64,000 nucleotides of DNA from CAIKMD01 sp963702925 (GTDB lineage: Bacteria; Pseudomonadota; Alphaproteobacteria; ATCC43930; CGMCC-115725). The notes under the pieces were generated by a model that did not search any database, was not told the origin of the DNA, and saw nothing but the letters and a program-made list of their open reading frames with translations. The stretch lies in the NCBI GenBank assembly GCA_963702925.1, contig OY969771.1, forward strand, positions 4,216,001-4,280,000, read 5' to 3'. Both the position numbers and the translations under genes were made by a program. Within the stretch, counting starts at the first letter, position 1; the number at the start of each line of letters is the position of its first letter. Below, piece after piece: positions 61,519 through 64,000 of this stretch.

Positions 61519-63351
61519 ATGCATATCGTCCGCCTCAAGATTTCTGGCTTCCGCGGAGTGCGCTCCGCGGACGTCTCACTTGGTCGGCATGTGGTGTTGG
61601 TCGGGCCGAACAATAGCGGCAAGACGACTGTCATCGAGGCGCTTGCACTCCTATTTGGGCGCGACCGTCTGGTGCGCCGCCTCACCGAGCATGACTTTCA
61701 CGGCAGTGCGCCGAACGAGGCTGCCCGCATCCTGTGCATCGCCACCGTGGCGGGCTTCATGCCCAACGACCCGCACCATCACCCGTCTTGGTTCAGCCCT
61801 GAGCGCGGCGTCGAGAAATGGTTCGACCCGAATGCCAAGACCCTGGGCGCCACGCCGGACGCGCAGCATACCGACCTGGCCGTGCAGATCGGCTTCGCCG
61901 CGCGCTTCGATCTGGACGAATTGGAGGCCGAAACGATCCGCTTCTTCGTGGACGACGAGGCCACACTGGGCGATCCGTTCGCCGAAGACGCGCATCTGCG
62001 CACCATTCACACCAAGGCGCTACAGGAGCTTGGCTTCTTTCTGGTCCCGGCCTCGCGCACGTGGGACCGCTGGATTTCCTTTTCCTCTGAACTGTTTCGC
62101 CGCGTGGTGGCCACGCGCGGAGACATGCCCGCGCAGGCCGTGCGTGCTGAGCGAGCGCGCCTCTGGACTCCACCCGAAGGAGCGCGGCTCGAAGACCAGC
62201 CGGGGCTGTCCGAGATCGTCAATGCTGCCAATGACGAGTTGCGCACGCTCATGGCCAGCGCGCCCAGACTCCAGTTGCGCCTGACCTCGACCGATAGCGA
62301 TTCCGTTCTGGAAAGCGTCGTGCCGCACTTTGTGCAAGGTGCGGGGCCAACCCTTCCCTCACAGCGACAGGGCACGGGCCTTGTCTCTCTTCAAAGCCTT
62401 CTGCTGCTCATGCAATTCGGCAGGGCGCGCGCGGAAACGGGCCAGTCCTTTGTGTTGGCCGTCGAGGAACCCGAACTACACATCCAGCCTTCGCAGCAGA
62501 AACGGCTGGTCAACCGCCTCAATGCGCTGTGCAACCAGACCATCGTGACAACTCATTCGCCCATCGTCGCCGCGATGTTTCCCGCGCCCGATACGCTCTT
62601 TATCGAAACGCGCGAAGGCGTCCTGAACGCCAAGCCGCTGATGGACCCGGTGCCCGCGCAGCCGACCAACCACCAGCAACATTTGCTCTTTGCATGGCGG
62701 CAGAAACTTGTAGGCGCGCTCATGCACGAATGCGTGTTGATCCCCGAAGGGGTTTCGGACGTGGCATGGCTTGAGGCGCTGCAAACCGCTCTTGAACTGC
62801 ATCAAGGCTGGCAGGACGCCGGAGACGGCGCGCCCCTTCTCTCCACCTTCGTTGGCGTCGTGCCGACTATCGACGCCAAGATTGCAGATACGTTCGCGCT
62901 GATCAGCGCCGTTCACGCGCGACCCTGCATCCTCGTGGACGGGGACAATGAGGGGCGCGGCTACTTCGATGCAGTGAAAGCCAGTAATCCGCCGCCGCGC
63001 GCTGTCGTCTTCTGGCCGCAGGGCTGGGCGATGGAGCATGTGGTTTCTTGGATTGCGGGCGCGGACGAAGCCGCGATGCTGGCCGTGCTTGGAACGGCGC
63101 TGGGAACGGCTTTTGCCGACCTTCCAGCATTCACCGCTCATTTGCTCACGCAGAAATCCTACGCGCCGACCCATGAGGGCGCCGCCATCACGCTTATGGC
63201 CAGTGCGCCTTGCCGGACGCGCGCCGCGCAGTTGCTCAATGCCTTGTGCGCCGTGCTGCGCGATCCCGCGAACGCCAACACGCCGCTTTTCACGCGCGTC
63301 CCGGCGGACTCAACCGCCGCCATGCACGTTTTCCGGTTTGTGCCGCCATGA
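61519..63351 (+). CDS. OLD-family ATP-dependent nuclease (class 2 / GajA-like)
   Basis: A 610-residue ATPase-TOPRIM protein. N-terminal ABC-like ATPase: Walker A GPNNSGKT at 29-36, signature-like GTGLVSLQSL near 285, Walker B FVLAVEEPELHIQP at 311-324, and TTHS H-loop at 344-347. C-terminal TOPRIM: Glu410 (LIPEGVSDVAWL) and acidic pair Asp474/Asp476 (ILVDGDNEGR). The following gene is a UvrD-like helicase overlapping it by four bases, the hallmark of class 2 OLD proteins, which include GajA of Gabija. Probable role: nicking or degrading phage or plasmid DNA together with the helicase. A GTG 27 bases upstream is an alternative start. Confidence 0.88.
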   Translation: MHIVRLKISGFRGVRSADVSLGRHVVLVGPNNSGKTTVIEALALLFGRDRLVRRLTEHDFHGSAPNEAARILCIATVAGFMPNDPHHHPSWFSPERGVEKWFDPNAKTLGATPDAQHTDLAVQIGFAARFDLDELEAETIRFFVDDEATLGDPFAEDAHLRTIHTKALQELGFFLVPASRTWDRWISFSSELFRRVVATRGDMPAQAVRAERARLWTPPEGARLEDQPGLSEIVNAANDELRTLMASAPRLQLRLTSTDSDSVLESVVPHFVQGAGPTLPSQRQGTGLVSLQSLLLLMQFGRARAETGQSFVLAVEEPELHIQPSQQKRLVNRLNALCNQTIVTTHSPIVAAMFPAPDTLFIETREGVLNAKPLMDPVPAQPTNHQQHLLFAWRQKLVGALMHECVLIPEGVSDVAWLEALQTALELHQGWQDAGDGAPLLSTFVGVVPTIDAKIADTFALISAVHARPCILVDGDNEGRGYFDAVKASNPPPRAVVFWPQGWAMEHVVSWIAGADEAAMLAVLGTALGTAFADLPAFTAHLLTQKSYAPTHEGAAITLMASAPCRTRAAQLLNALCAVLRDPANANTPLFTRVPADSTAAMHVFRFVPP

Positions 63352-64000
63352 CGTTTGATTTCTTCGAAGGCGCGGCGGGTACAGGCAAGACCCACAACCT
63401 TGTGGGCCGTGCGGGAGAGATCGTTCACGACCGGGCGCTGGGCGACGGGCAAAAGCTCTTGGCGCTCACCTTCATGAACGGCGCGCGCCGCCGTCTGGAT
63501 GCGCGCCTTGGCGAGAACGCGGTGTTCCGCCGGCGCTTCGATTGCCAGACCTTCGATGTGTTCGCCCGGACTCTGGCTGCGCGGCGCAGGAGCCTGATTA
63601 CGCCTGCGATGCAGCAACAAGCCGATGCTCTGAGCGAATTTGACGGGCCGTGCGCGCTGGCGGCTGGCCTTCTTGAAAACGAAGCCGTTCAAAAATGGGT
63701 GGCACGTAGTTTTCCGCTGATATTGGTGGATGAGGCGCAAGATCTCGACGGACACCGGATGCACGTCCTTCAGGGGCTTTCGCCGTCTTGCCAGATCGTG
63801 GCGGCGGCAGACGCCTTCCAGTGCCTTCACAACGGACGCGACACCGCTCCCCTCATGGGCTGGCTTGAAGGCGCGGGCCAGACCCACCGCCTCACGCTGG
63901 TTCGGCGCACGGCTCAACAGGGTCTTCTCGCCGCCGCGCTTGCCGTGCGCCAAGGACAGGATGTGAAGTCGGTTCTGATAGCGAACACCTTCAATAACCG
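63348..64000 (+). CDS. UvrD/Rep-like helicase, N-terminal part (runs off window; GajB-like)
   Basis: The first 217 residues of a superfamily 1 helicase. Motif I is GAAGTGKTH, motif Ia-like LALTFMNGARRRLDARL, motif II LILVDEAQDLDG, motif III-like AAADAFQCLH. ATG overlaps the OLD-gene stop (ATGA), so the two are coupled. In Gabija GajB is a UvrD-like protein of about 500 residues; the rest of this one lies past the window. The spacing of motifs I and II is short, fitting the small GajB-type rather than full UvrD. Confidence 0.85.
   Translation, partial: MTFDFFEGAAGTGKTHNLVGRAGEIVHDRALGDGQKLLALTFMNGARRRLDARLGENAVFRRRFDCQTFDVFARTLAARRRSLITPAMQQQADALSEFDGPCALAAGLLENEAVQKWVARSFPLILVDEAQDLDGHRMHVLQGLSPSCQIVAAADAFQCLHNGRDTAPLMGWLEGAGQTHRLTLVRRTAQQGLLAAALAVRQGQDVKSVLIANTFNN

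Larger units (their letters stand above)
42238..64000. mobile_element. left part of an integrated conjugative island (Trb-type), right end outside window
   Basis: Starts at the break in radC and runs to the window end. It carries a Trb type IV secretion locus with coupling protein TraG, DUF736, DUF2274 and CopG-like genes usual in alphaproteobacterial ICEs, plus defence-like cargo on both flanks. No integrase, relaxase, trbK or replication gene is seen, so either they lie past 64000 or the element is decayed. No direct repeat marking the left end could be confirmed without the other end. The 214 bases from 42238 to 42451 hold no gene. Confidence 0.75.

Overview
The window looks like a high-GC alphaproteobacterial chromosome whose right-hand third is an integrated conjugative island. 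Evidence for Alphaproteobacteria: the conserved order purB / DUF1476 / purC-purS-purQ-purL / bolA / grxD, a class II DAHP synthase, a zeta-type ATPase inhibitor (DUF1476), and an island with DUF736 and DUF2274 genes next to a Trb-type type IV secretion locus. I cannot name a genus. No rRNA, tRNA or CRISPR array was seen.

Layout. 1-1420: 3' end of aroF (class II DAHP synthase), a small unknown gene and an SDR oxidoreductase. 1434-7740: a hidden 58-residue gene, a TPR/ATP-grasp protein, then a compact operon of isochorismatase-fold hydrolase, polysaccharide-deacetylase-like hydrolase and an NMT1/SsuA-type ABC importer, probably for uptake and hydrolysis of a small amide-type compound. 7827-17433: housekeeping and RNA-related genes (nadE, glnS, a B12-binding radical SAM protein, cysS, cimA, trmJ-like, DUF952). 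17440-27444: an EF-hand membrane protein, a periplasmic binding protein, ligAB-type extradiol dioxygenase, rpsD, an ICMT-like methyltransferase, an ArsR/MFS divergent pair and a CorC/CNNM-like protein. 27460-32219: a CHASE hybrid histidine kinase with a REC-Hpt partner, then a second extradiol dioxygenase. 32247-42049: glutaredoxin/BolA, purine biosynthesis genes and several conserved unknowns.

At about 42237 a radC gene is cut: only its 3' part remains. From here to the window end lies the island. Nearly all of it to 60401 is on the minus strand: traG, copG-like, trbB-C-D-E-J-L-F-G-I, DUF2274, DUF736, an AlpA-like HTH protein, then cargo (class III cyclase-like protein, MerR-like regulator, AAA ATPase and subtilase resembling IetAS). 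On the plus strand right of traG are a small membrane protein and an OLD-family ATPase/TOPRIM nuclease overlapping a UvrD-like helicase that runs off the end (class 2 OLD / Gabija-like). No relaxase, integrase or trbK is visible in the window.

Most interesting points: (1) the subtilase is one continuous reading frame broken only by an in-frame amber codon just before its HGT catalytic motif; (2) a class III cyclase-like protein sits beside the IetAS-like pair; (3) an OLD-UvrD pair occupies the other flank of the transfer genes; (4) two unlinked extradiol dioxygenase loci share a nearly identical FNR/FixK-like palindrome; (5) NadE has Asn in place of the usual Asp of its PP-loop SGGxDS motif.
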